Origin: 630D-37 sp037447295
Lineage (GTDB): Bacteria; Chloroflexota; Anaerolineae; Anaerolineales; Villigracilaceae
Direction: 5' to 3'
DNA length: 12,040 nucleotides
Assembly: GCA_037447295.1 (NCBI GenBank)
Contig: JBBIGZ010000084.1
Span: 1-12,040 of the forward strand
The notes under the pieces are model-generated. The model worked only from the letters and a program-made list of their open reading frames with translations. It had not been told where the DNA came from and searched no databases. Numbering within the stretch: the stretch's first letter is position 1; each line of letters begins with the position of its first letter. This document shows positions 1 to 6,255 of the stretch, piece by piece. Made by a program: the position numbers and the translations under genes.

Positions 1-1053
1 GATCGACTCGGCAACATCTGCCGCTTCCTGGAGCATATCTTCATGGATGATGTCCGGATTGTCATCGTCGGTGTGATATTCTTCATAGGGCCAGCGGTTG
101 AGCGAAAGACACGGCACATTGACGCCGGGCCCGTTGACCACGCGCTCATCGTTGGCTGGAGCAGTGGCGAATTCGCGCTCTTCGTGCTCCCTGTAGGATG
201 CGAAGACCCGCCGGGCGACCCGATCGAGCCGGTGCATGCCCTGACGGGTGTGATGCCAGGCCAGGCGGTTGCGGTTGCCGGTCATTTCCAGGAAGAGGCC
301 GCCTTTCAGGTTCGGGATCAAGTCCTCGTGATGTGCCAGGTAGGCGATGCTGCCGATGGTCTCCGGCCCGAACCAGAAGCGCACGCTCATCGAGCCGGGC
401 GGCAAGGGGTTTTCGCTCAGGCGGTGCGCCAGTTCCACGGCGGTCACTACGCCAGAAGCATCGTCGTTGGCCTGCATCGGGTGACAGGTGTGCGCCAGAA
501 TTAGGAACTCGCCGGCGCCGGGCGTCGGACCACCTTTCGGGTGCACCACAGCCGTGGCTACGGTCATCCCACGCTGCGGGTCGGTGATGAATTCGGAGCG
601 GATGACGGCGCGATAGCGTCGGTGGCGCGGCAGCCGATCGAAGAGGTTTTTGCTCAGGCAGAAGCCCCAGTCCCGCTCGTAAAACTTAAAAATCCACGGC
701 ACAGCGTTCGGGCGCTTTTCGCTGTAATAGAGGTGCGGTTGCAGCTCTTCCCAAGAAAGCATCCGATCGACCGGCAGCGAATAGGAAACGATGTGGAGTG
801 GGTTTTGCCGAAAATCCAGAATGCGCTGACCATCCTCGGTTTCCAAATAGGCTTCGTGGACGACGTAGCGTTCCGGCACGCGCCAGGTCCAGACCGGAGT
901 GCCGGGGGCGTAGGTTTCGATGGTGTAGCCGGAATCGGATGGCATGGCTTCGCCGAGGATGCGCAAGGTGGCATCCATATCGTCGCTGACCAGGGTGCGA
1001 TGGAGCGGGTAGAAGCGCTCAAGGAGGGCTTTGAGGGATGGATAAGGACGCAT
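1..1053 (-). CDS. DUF4910/DUF2172 aminopeptidase-like protein, partial (C-terminus off window)
   Basis: This is a 351-codon open frame on the minus strand that starts at ATG 1053 and runs off the left edge without a stop. The translation begins MRPYPSLKALLERFYPLHRT, which resembles the usual start of the DUF4910/DUF2172 (M28-like zinc aminopeptidase fold) family. Putative metal and catalytic motifs are visible: HTCHPMQANDDASG near residue 188 (His and Asp ligands), GPETIGS near residue 231 (the acidic residue expected of the catalytic centre) and EEYHTDDDNP near residue 327. Family members are usually about 430 residues, so roughly 80 residues, including the C-terminal winged-helix part, probably lie beyond the edge. 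No signal peptide is seen, so a cytoplasmic location is inferred. The true substrate of this family is not established. There is no Shine-Dalgarno sequence, and a TATAAT box ends 7 nt before the ATG, so the mRNA looks leaderless. Confidence 0.88.
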   Translation of the reverse strand, partial: MRPYPSLKALLERFYPLHRTLVSDDMDATLRILGEAMPSDSGYTIETYAPGTPVWTWRVPERYVVHEAYLETEDGQRILDFRQNPLHIVSYSLPVDRMLSWEELQPHLYYSEKRPNAVPWIFKFYERDWGFCLSKNLFDRLPRHRRYRAVIRSEFITDPQRGMTVATAVVHPKGGPTPGAGEFLILAHTCHPMQANDDASGVVTAVELAHRLSENPLPPGSMSVRFWFGPETIGSIAYLAHHEDLIPNLKGGLFLEMTGNRNRLAWHHTRQGMHRLDRVARRVFASYREHEEREFATAPANDERVVNGPGVNVPCLSLNRWPYEEYHTDDDNPDIIHEDMLQEAADVAESI

Positions 1054-1060
1054 GCCTGGA

Positions 1061-1066
1061 ATTATA
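1061..1066 (-). promoter_or_regulatory. -10 box (TATAAT) for the aminopeptidase-like gene
   Basis: The minus strand reads TATAAT at 1066 to 1061, directly preceded by TG. Only 7 nt separate it from the ATG at 1053, so transcription should begin at or next to the start codon. No convincing -35 hexamer is seen at the normal spacing. Confidence 0.65.
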
Positions 1067-1077
1067 CAGCATTTGAG

Positions 1078-1083
1078 TATAAT
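1078..1083 (+). promoter_or_regulatory. -10 box (TATAAT) for thrC
   Basis: A perfect TATAAT ends 6 nt before the thrC ATG at 1090, which predicts a leaderless transcript. The -35 region is weak: CTGGAA at 1056-1061 matches the consensus at three positions with a 16-nt spacer. It lies over the oppositely directed -10 box, so the two promoters probably cannot be occupied at the same time. Confidence 0.65.
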
Positions 1084-1089
1084 CAAAGC

Positions 1090-2139
1090 ATGAGACAGGG
1101 CATCCTGGAGCGTTACGGTCATTTGTTGGAGCTGCCGCCGCATACGCGTGTGGTAACTTTATTGGAGGGGGATACGCCGCTGATTCCGGCGCCGCGTCTG
1201 GCCGAGGTGCTCGGTGGCGGTTTTGATCTTTGGATCAAATACGAAGGGCTGAACCCAACTGGCTCGTTCAAGGACCGGGGCATGGCTGCGGCCATTGGCG
1301 AGGCCCTGGGCCGGGGCGCACGGGTGGCGATCTGCGCTTCGACGGGGAACACGGCTGCTTCAGCCGCGGCGTATGCTGCTCGGGTTGGCATGAAGGCGAT
1401 CGTCTTGATCCCGGAGGGCAAGGTGGCGGCCGGTAAGCTGGCCGGGGCGTTGGCCTACGGGGCACAGGTGGTACAGGTGCTTGGCTCCTTTGACGATGCG
1501 CTGCGTTTGGTGGTGGAGATCACGCAACGCAGGCCACTCGCGCTGGTGAATTCGATCAACCCGTATCGTCTGGAGGGGCAAAAGACGGCGGCGTTTGAGA
1601 TTTGCGATGTGCTTGGTGAGGCGCCGGATTGGCTCTGCCTGCCGGTGGGCAACGCGGGGAATATCACCGCTTATTGGATGGGATTCAAGCAATACCATGC
1701 GCTGAAAGGGTGCGGATTACCGCGCTTGCTGGGCGTTCAGGCGGCGGGAGCCGCACCGTTGGTAGTGGGTCATCCGATTGAGCATCCGGAGACGGTGGCT
1801 ACGGCCATTCGCATCGGCCGGCCGGCCCGCGGGGAGCAGGCTTTGCAGGCGGCGGCTGAATCGGAAGGACGTATTGTGGCTGTGAGTGATGAAGAGATCC
1901 TGGCGATGCAACGCCTACTGGCAGAACGCGAGGGGATTTGGGTAGAGCCGGCTTCGGCAGCCGGGCTGGCCGGGCTGGCAGCAGAGCTACGTGCCGGGCG
2001 ATTGAACGTGCGTGGCCGTCGTGTCGTGGCGGTGTGTACCGGGCATGGGCTGAAGGATCCGCAAATCATCACCCAAAACATGCCGACGCCGCGGCAGATC
2101 CCACCCTGGCTGGAAGCCCTGGAAGAATTGCTGAGCTGA
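1090..2139 (+). CDS. thrC: Threonine synthase
   Basis: This is a 349-residue PLP-dependent fold-type II enzyme that converts O-phospho-homoserine to threonine in the cytoplasm, the last step of threonine synthesis. GSFKDRGM near residues 58-65 carries the Schiff-base lysine (K61). ASTGNTAAS near 83-91 is the substrate/PLP loop, and LPVGNAGN near 194-201 is the glycine-rich loop that holds the PLP phosphate. The length matches the short class (about 350 residues) that lacks the long N-terminal domain of E. coli ThrC. The frame is open upstream to 541, but that part is antisense to the aminopeptidase-like gene. The ATG at 1090 gives the normal family N-terminus and sits just after a TATAAT box. 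No Shine-Dalgarno sequence is present. A threonine dehydratase-like paralogue is possible but less likely given the overall pattern. Confidence 0.93.
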   Translation: MRQGILERYGHLLELPPHTRVVTLLEGDTPLIPAPRLAEVLGGGFDLWIKYEGLNPTGSFKDRGMAAAIGEALGRGARVAICASTGNTAASAAAYAARVGMKAIVLIPEGKVAAGKLAGALAYGAQVVQVLGSFDDALRLVVEITQRRPLALVNSINPYRLEGQKTAAFEICDVLGEAPDWLCLPVGNAGNITAYWMGFKQYHALKGCGLPRLLGVQAAGAAPLVVGHPIEHPETVATAIRIGRPARGEQALQAAAESEGRIVAVSDEEILAMQRLLAEREGIWVEPASAAGLAGLAAELRAGRLNVRGRRVVAVCTGHGLKDPQIITQNMPTPRQIPPWLEALEELLS

Positions 2140-2152
2140 AATCGAATTCATG

Positions 2153-2158
2153 AGGAGG
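2153..2158 (+). promoter_or_regulatory. Ribosome binding site deciding a GTG start
   Basis: AGGAGG at 2153-2158, within a longer AGGAGGAGAGG stretch, is placed 6 nt before GTG 2165. The in-frame ATG at 2150 overlaps this element and has no such site of its own, so GTG 2165 is the preferred start. Confidence 0.65.
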
Positions 2159-2164
2159 AGAGGA

Positions 2165-2872
2165 GTGCTCACAAATCCTTACTTGGCGCTGGTGCTCACC
2201 TTTGCGATTGCACTGGCCTTCCTGCGGTTGATGGATGCGATCGCTCAACGGGGATGGTTGAGCAGCCGCATGAGCCGCAAGTGGATTCACATCGGCACGG
2301 GGCCGATCTTCGTCCTATGCTGGTTGCTCTTTCCTGCCTTGCCCATCTCGCGTTACCTGGCGGCGCTGGTGCCTCTGTTGATCACGGCGCAATTTGCCTT
2401 GGTGGGATTAGGCCTTTGGCGCGATGAGGCCGCGGTGCAGGCCATGTCTCGCAGCGGGGATCGGCGGGAACTGCTGCGCGGGCCGCTTTTTTACGGCCTG
2501 GCGTTTGTGGCGCTGACGGTGCTGTTCTGGAAGGATTCGCCGATCGGGATCGTTGCGCTGATGTTCCTCTGCGGTGGAGATGGGATCGCCGACCTGATCG
2601 GTCGCCGGTGGCGCTCGCCGCGCTTGCCCTGGAATTCGCAAAAGACGCTGGCCGGTTCACTGGGGGTGTTCCTGGGAGGGTTGCTGCTTGCCTTTCTGAT
2701 TTTAGCCGTGTACATACGAGCAGGCGTTTTCCCCGGCCCGGTAGAGGCCTATGGATGGCCACTGCTGGTTTTAGGTGCGGTGGCGATGGCTGTGGAATCC
2801 CTCCCTATGGCCGAAGTGGACAATCTGACCCTGCCGCTTGTCTTGAGCGTACTGGGATACTGGATGTTTTGA
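2165..2872 (+). CDS. Phytol/dolichol kinase-like membrane protein (CTP-dependent polyprenol kinase family)
   Basis: This 235-residue very hydrophobic protein has about six to seven predicted membrane segments. It carries the conserved words of the SEC59/DGK1/VTE5 family: RKWIHIGTG near residue 38, SRSGDRRELLRG near 95, GGDGIADLIGRRW near 127, NSQKTLAGSLG near 147 and, at the C-terminus, VESLP...VDNLTLPL. Known members use CTP or another NTP to phosphorylate phytol, farnesol, dolichol or diacylglycerol in the membrane. Which alcohol this one uses cannot be told from sequence; salvage of a prenol or lipid carrier is an inference. The start is taken as GTG 2165 (15 bases inside the longest frame) because of the ribosome binding site. 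It lies 25 nt after thrC and is probably co-transcribed. Its stop is 18 nt from the recO stop, tail to tail, with no clear terminator hairpin between. Confidence 0.8.
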   Translation: MLTNPYLALVLTFAIALAFLRLMDAIAQRGWLSSRMSRKWIHIGTGPIFVLCWLLFPALPISRYLAALVPLLITAQFALVGLGLWRDEAAVQAMSRSGDRRELLRGPLFYGLAFVALTVLFWKDSPIGIVALMFLCGGDGIADLIGRRWRSPRLPWNSQKTLAGSLGVFLGGLLLAFLILAVYIRAGVFPGPVEAYGWPLLVLGAVAMAVESLPMAEVDNLTLPLVLSVLGYWMF

Positions 2873-2890
2873 GGCTCGGCCGGCATCGAA

Positions 2891-3649
2891 TTAGGCGCGT
2901 ATCTGTTTCCACACCCGTGGGGCGTTCAGTTCCCGTTCCAGCAGGTAAGTCCAGTAGCCGTGAAGCAGGGCTTCGACCTCGCGACGTGCGGCCGGGGAGG
3001 GGGTGATAACCGCTACTTCTCCCCAAGAGGCGCGCTGGAAGTGACGCAGATATTTCAGGGCGGTGAGCGAGAGAGGGGTGAGATTAGGGGTGTTTTGTCC
3101 GCATCGAGGGCAGATCACACCGCCGGCGGAGAAGGAGAAGAATTGATCTTGTGGGTGCAGAGGTTCACTGCAGGAAACACACTCGAAAAGGCGCGGGCGA
3201 AAGCCTAACCCGTCCAAGAGACGCAGATCGAAGAAGCGCAACGCCGCCCAGGGGTCGGTGGAGGTGGCGATGCGTTCCAGAGTCTGCACCAGGAGGCGAT
3301 AAATCTCCGGCTGGGGTTGTCCATCTTCGGCCAGGAAGCGGTCAATTAGTTCGATCGCATAGGCGGCCTGGCTCAATTTTTGCAGATCCTCCCGCAGGGG
3401 CAGGTAGGCATCCAGGGTTTCTGCCTGGGTAATGATCGGCAGGTCCCGACCTTCGGCAAGTTGCAGGGAGACGCGCGTAAAAGGTTCGAGATGGCCGGCC
3501 TTGCGCGAGGTGATCTTGCGCACTCCTTTGGCCACAGCGCGCAGTTTGCCTTTTTGAGGGGTGAACAGCACCAGCAATCGGTCGGCTTCGCCGAGGTCCG
3601 AATGGCGCAGGACGACCGCTTCCAGGCGAAAGGAGTGAAAGGTGGGCAT
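2891..3649 (-). CDS. recO: DNA repair protein RecO
   Basis: This 252-residue protein anneals single strands and helps RecR load RecA onto SSB-coated DNA in the RecFOR recombination pathway. The N-terminal OB-fold (residues 1-80) has the family words VVLRHSDLGEADRLL and GKLRAVAKGVRK. The helical C-terminal part contains a zinc site with two CxxC pairs (C157/C160 and C180/C183). Length is typical of the family. The ATG overlaps the malic enzyme stop by one base (TAATG) and no Shine-Dalgarno sequence lies before it, so translation probably depends on ribosomes finishing the upstream gene. It is the last gene of its leftward unit. Confidence 0.94.
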   Translation of the reverse strand: MPTFHSFRLEAVVLRHSDLGEADRLLVLFTPQKGKLRAVAKGVRKITSRKAGHLEPFTRVSLQLAEGRDLPIITQAETLDAYLPLREDLQKLSQAAYAIELIDRFLAEDGQPQPEIYRLLVQTLERIATSTDPWAALRFFDLRLLDGLGFRPRLFECVSCSEPLHPQDQFFSFSAGGVICPRCGQNTPNLTPLSLTALKYLRHFQRASWGEVAVITPSPAARREVEALLHGYWTYLLERELNAPRVWKQIRA

Positions 3650-4995
3650 TAATCTACATAGGGCACGAATTCGGCGCGAGCGATTCCTTGACGGATGGCC
3701 GTTTCGGCGACGGCGCGTGCCACGGCGCGATGGACGTTTTTATCCAGGGCGTTGGGCACCAGTTCACCTTCGGGGGTGAGATCGGCCAGGGTCTTCGCCG
3801 CGGCGATGAGCATTTCGCGCGTGATGCGGCGGGCATAGGCATCCACGGCGCCGCGGAAGATGCCGGGGAAGCCCAGGACGTTATTGATTGCCTTGCCATC
3901 GGCGGCAAAGCGCGCTCCGGCGGCTAGAGCAATATCTGGGGCGATCTCCGGGTTCGGATTGGAGAGGGCGAAGATGATCTGACCGGGACGCACCATTTCC
4001 GGTCGGATCAGGTTGGGGACTCCGGTCGTGGCGATGACCACGTCGCAGGTGCGCATGATCTCCTCCAAGTCGGCTCGGCGTCCGCCGATGCTTTCGAGCC
4101 TGCGTAGGGCGTCCTCGCTGAGATCGGCACCGAGGATCGGGTTGCCGTAGAGATGGATGAGCATTTTGGCGATGGCATTGCCGGCGGCTCCCAAGCCGAT
4201 CTGACCGATGCGTACGCGACTCAAGTCGGTTGTGGTGCGACGGGCGATTACCATCAGTGCGGCCGTGACCACAACTGCCGTGCCGTGCTGATCGTCATGC
4301 ATCACGGGGATATCCAGCAGAGCCTGAAGGCGATCTTCGATCTCGAAGCAGCGCGGTGCAGAAATATCTTCCAGCTGGATGGCCGAGAAGGTGGGGGCGA
4401 TATTGGCAACGGTGCGTACGATCTCATCCGGGTCTTTGGTGTTGAGCAAGATAGGTATGCCGGAAAGCCCGACCAGGCTTTCCATGAGCATGGCCTTGCC
4501 TTCCATGACCGGCATGGCCGCCAGTGGGCCGATATCTCCTAGGCCGAGCACAGCGCTGCCATCGGTGACGATGGCGACAAAGTGGCTGATGCTGGTATAC
4601 AGGCGCGCCAGATCGGGGTTATCGGCGATCTTCAGTGCCACTTCTGCCACGCCGGGGGTGTAGATGCGGCGCATGACCGTCACCGAATCGACGGGATAGC
4701 GGCTGCGGATGGCGATTTTGCCTTTCTGGTGCAGTTCCAGGACCTCGTCGCGGATCTCGAGGATGCGCGTGCCGGGATTGGCGCGCATGGCCTCGATGAT
4801 CTTATCCATGTGGGCGGCATCTTCGGCATAAACCGTGATGTCGCGGATCACGCTGTGGGAGGTTTCGCTGAGCATTTCGATGCTGCCGGTACTCCCCCCG
4901 ACTTCGGCGATAGCCGTCAGTAACCGCGCCAGCGTGCCGACTTTGTTTTCGTTTCGCACGCGCACGGTACGCATGATCTTACGTTCCCAGGCCAT
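3649..4995 (-). CDS. NAD(P)-dependent malic enzyme with N-terminal ACT domain
   Basis: This 448-residue cytoplasmic enzyme performs oxidative decarboxylation of malate to pyruvate. An ACT regulatory domain spans about residues 8-82 and suggests control by a small ligand, perhaps an amino acid. The malic enzyme N-domain follows with IYTPGVA (catalytic Tyr112), MEGKAML (Lys167), LEDISAP near 208 and HDDQHGTA near 233 (metal and active-site acids). A Rossmann domain begins with GQIGLGAAGNA near 264, and SNPNPEI and NNVLGFPGIFRGA are the usual C-terminal signatures. Cofactor preference is not certain; NAD is the commoner annotation for this ACT-fused type. GGAGG at 5005-5001 sits 5 nt before the ATG at 4995. 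It lies 103 bp downstream of moaA on the same strand and may share its transcript. It overlaps recO by one base. Confidence 0.92.
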   Translation of the reverse strand: MAWERKIMRTVRVRNENKVGTLARLLTAIAEVGGSTGSIEMLSETSHSVIRDITVYAEDAAHMDKIIEAMRANPGTRILEIRDEVLELHQKGKIAIRSRYPVDSVTVMRRIYTPGVAEVALKIADNPDLARLYTSISHFVAIVTDGSAVLGLGDIGPLAAMPVMEGKAMLMESLVGLSGIPILLNTKDPDEIVRTVANIAPTFSAIQLEDISAPRCFEIEDRLQALLDIPVMHDDQHGTAVVVTAALMVIARRTTTDLSRVRIGQIGLGAAGNAIAKMLIHLYGNPILGADLSEDALRRLESIGGRRADLEEIMRTCDVVIATTGVPNLIRPEMVRPGQIIFALSNPNPEIAPDIALAAGARFAADGKAINNVLGFPGIFRGAVDAYARRITREMLIAAAKTLADLTPEGELVPNALDKNVHRAVARAVAETAIRQGIARAEFVPYVD

Positions 4996-5098
4996 AGGGA
5001 CCTCCGTATAAGAGTTAGAGTGTGACTTTGCCGCAAATTGAGTAGCAGCTCTATTGCACGAGGACCGAGGTGAAATGCTCCGAAAGCCTTGTGCCTTG

Positions 5099-6079
5099 CT
5101 AACCGCCGATTTGGCTCATAGTGCGGTTGAGGGGGATCAACCCTTCTGCCAGGCCGTGCCCCCAGGGTTTATGCCAGATGCCATCCAAGATGAGTTGACG
5201 CAGCTCTTCAAGCGAGGCGCCGTTTCGCAAGGGCGTCAGCAAATCCACTTCGCGTTCGCGCAGCAGGCACAGGCGCAAGCGACCATCGGCCGTCAGGCGG
5301 GCGCGGGTGCAGGAGGCGCAAAACGGTTGGGTGACCGAGGAGATGAAACCGAGCTCTCCCTTGGCACCCGGAATGCGGAAGACGCGTGCTTCCCCATCCA
5401 GCTCGCCACCGTTGGCGGCTTCTAGCGCTCCGAAGACACGCTCAATTCGCTCCTGAATCTGGGCGGCGGTGACCACGTGAGAAATTTGTAATTCGGTTGC
5501 GCCGGCAAAGGGCATCATCTCAATAAAACGAACCTGCCAAGGATGCTCCAGGGTGAGCCGCGCCAGGTCCACCACGTCCTCTTCGTTATAGCCTCGGACG
5601 ACGACGGTATTCAATTTGAGCGGGGTCAAGCCGGCCTCTTCCGCCGCCAGAATGCCTTCCCACACATCTTCGACATCGCCCCAACGCGTCAGCCGCTTAA
5701 ACTTTGCTGCTTGTAAGGTATCTAAGGAGATGTTGACGCGCTGTAGCCCGGCCTCGGCTAACGGACGAGCGAGCTTTTTGAGGAGCACGCCGTTCGTCGT
5801 CATGGTGACGGAGCGAATGCCGGGGGTGTGGGCGATCGCGTGCACGATGCCAACGATGTTGGCGCGTACCGTCGGCTCGCCACCGGTCAGGCGGATTTTG
5901 TCAAAGCCCAGCTCGGCGAAAAGCCGCGTCAGGGTGAAGATTTCTTCATCCTGCATGAGCTCGGCGCGCGGGCGAAAGGTCATATCTTCCGGCATACAGT
6001 AAATGCAGCGTAGGTTGCAGTGATCGGTCAGGCTGATGCGCAGGTAATGAATTGTGCGACCAAAGCGATCGAGAGCCAT
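5099..6079 (-). CDS. moaA: GTP 3',8-cyclase MoaA
   Basis: This 326-residue radical-SAM enzyme converts GTP to 3',8-cyclo-7,8-dihydro-GTP, the first step of molybdenum cofactor synthesis (acting before MoaC). The N-terminal CNLRCIYC (C21, C25, C28) binds the SAM 4Fe-4S cluster and TGGEP near residue 65 is the SAM-binding motif. The second, substrate-binding cluster uses C254, C257 and C271 in the CxxC-x13-C arrangement. The protein ends in SQIGG, the conserved Gly-Gly tail needed for activity in known MoaA. Length is normal. GGAGG at 6089-6085 lies 5 nt before the ATG. No other moa/moe genes are in the window, so the rest of the pathway must be elsewhere. The likely promoter is the minus-strand TATAAT at 6180-6175. 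Confidence 0.96.
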   Translation of the reverse strand: MALDRFGRTIHYLRISLTDHCNLRCIYCMPEDMTFRPRAELMQDEEIFTLTRLFAELGFDKIRLTGGEPTVRANIVGIVHAIAHTPGIRSVTMTTNGVLLKKLARPLAEAGLQRVNISLDTLQAAKFKRLTRWGDVEDVWEGILAAEEAGLTPLKLNTVVVRGYNEEDVVDLARLTLEHPWQVRFIEMMPFAGATELQISHVVTAAQIQERIERVFGALEAANGGELDGEARVFRIPGAKGELGFISSVTQPFCASCTRARLTADGRLRLCLLREREVDLLTPLRNGASLEELRQLILDGIWHKPWGHGLAEGLIPLNRTMSQIGG

Positions 6080-6115
6080 CCTTTCCTCCAGAAAACGCTA
6101 AAAGAGCAAATCTTT

Positions 6116-6171
6116 CACGGTCCACCTTCTACGGTCCACCGTCCACCTTCTATGGTCCACCGTCCACGGTC
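6116..6171. repeat. Heptamer tandem repeat (8 imperfect copies; 21-bp higher-order period)
   Basis: Reading from 6116 in steps of seven, eight successive units fit YAYSKTC, mostly CAC(C/G)GTC, TACGGTC or CACCTTC. Every third unit matches best, so 6117-6137 and 6138-6158 agree at 19 of 21 positions. The array lies between the moaA start and the putative moaA -10 box, so it would be in the moaA 5' leader. The same heptamer family recurs near 10238-10258 in the opposite orientation. Confidence 0.85.
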
Positions 6172-6174
6172 CCC

Positions 6175-6180
6175 ATTATA
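6175..6180 (-). promoter_or_regulatory. -10 box (TATAAT) likely driving moaA
   Basis: The minus strand reads TGTATAAT ending at 6175. Transcription would start near 6168, giving a leader of about 90 nt that contains the heptamer array and the GGAGG ribosome binding site of moaA. No good -35 hexamer is visible. Confidence 0.5.
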
Positions 6181-6199
6181 CATCACCGCCTTTCATCTC

Positions 6200-6208
6200 T
6201 GTTATAAT
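6200..6208 (+). promoter_or_regulatory. Extended -10 promoter (TGTTATAAT) for the purine phosphorylase operon
   Basis: A perfect TGnTATAAT extended -10 element lies about 47 nt before the ATG at 6256. The leader would be about 40 nt and includes AGGAGA at 6245-6250. The -35 region (about 6180-6185) has no good hexamer, as is usual for extended -10 promoters, and abuts the oppositely directed moaA -10 box. Confidence 0.65.
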
Positions 6209-6255
6209 CGTAAATTAGTGAATCTTTTGACAAATGTTTACCGTAGGAGAGAACG

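Noticed and set aside
43..587. Plus-strand frames over the left end
   Set aside because: They are mirror frames of the DUF4910-type gene on the minus strand; their translations show no domain and are Arg/Gly/Pro-rich in the manner of high-GC shadow frames.
541..1089. N-terminal 183-codon extension of the threonine synthase frame
   Set aside because: It is antisense to a well-conserved aminopeptidase-like gene, has no family similarity, and the ATG at 1090 gives the normal ThrC N-terminus.
2873..2890. Bidirectional terminator between the kinase-like gene and recO
   Set aside because: The 18-nt gap contains a short CGGCCGG palindrome but no stable hairpin followed by a T run on either strand.
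5006..5035. Candidate promoter directly before malic enzyme (TTGCGG, 17 nt, TCTTAT on the minus strand)
   Set aside because: Both hexamers are weak (3 and 4 of 6 matches), and read-through from moaA would also explain expression.
6080..6168. Molybdenum-cofactor riboswitch in the moaA leader
   Set aside because: The leader is dominated by simple repeats and no conserved Moco aptamer helices or loops could be recognised; a covariance-model search would decide it.
6227..6232. Perfect TTGACA before the phosphorylase gene
   Set aside because: A -10 box at the right distance would fall on the ATG region and none is present; the extended -10 at 6200-6208 is a better promoter.
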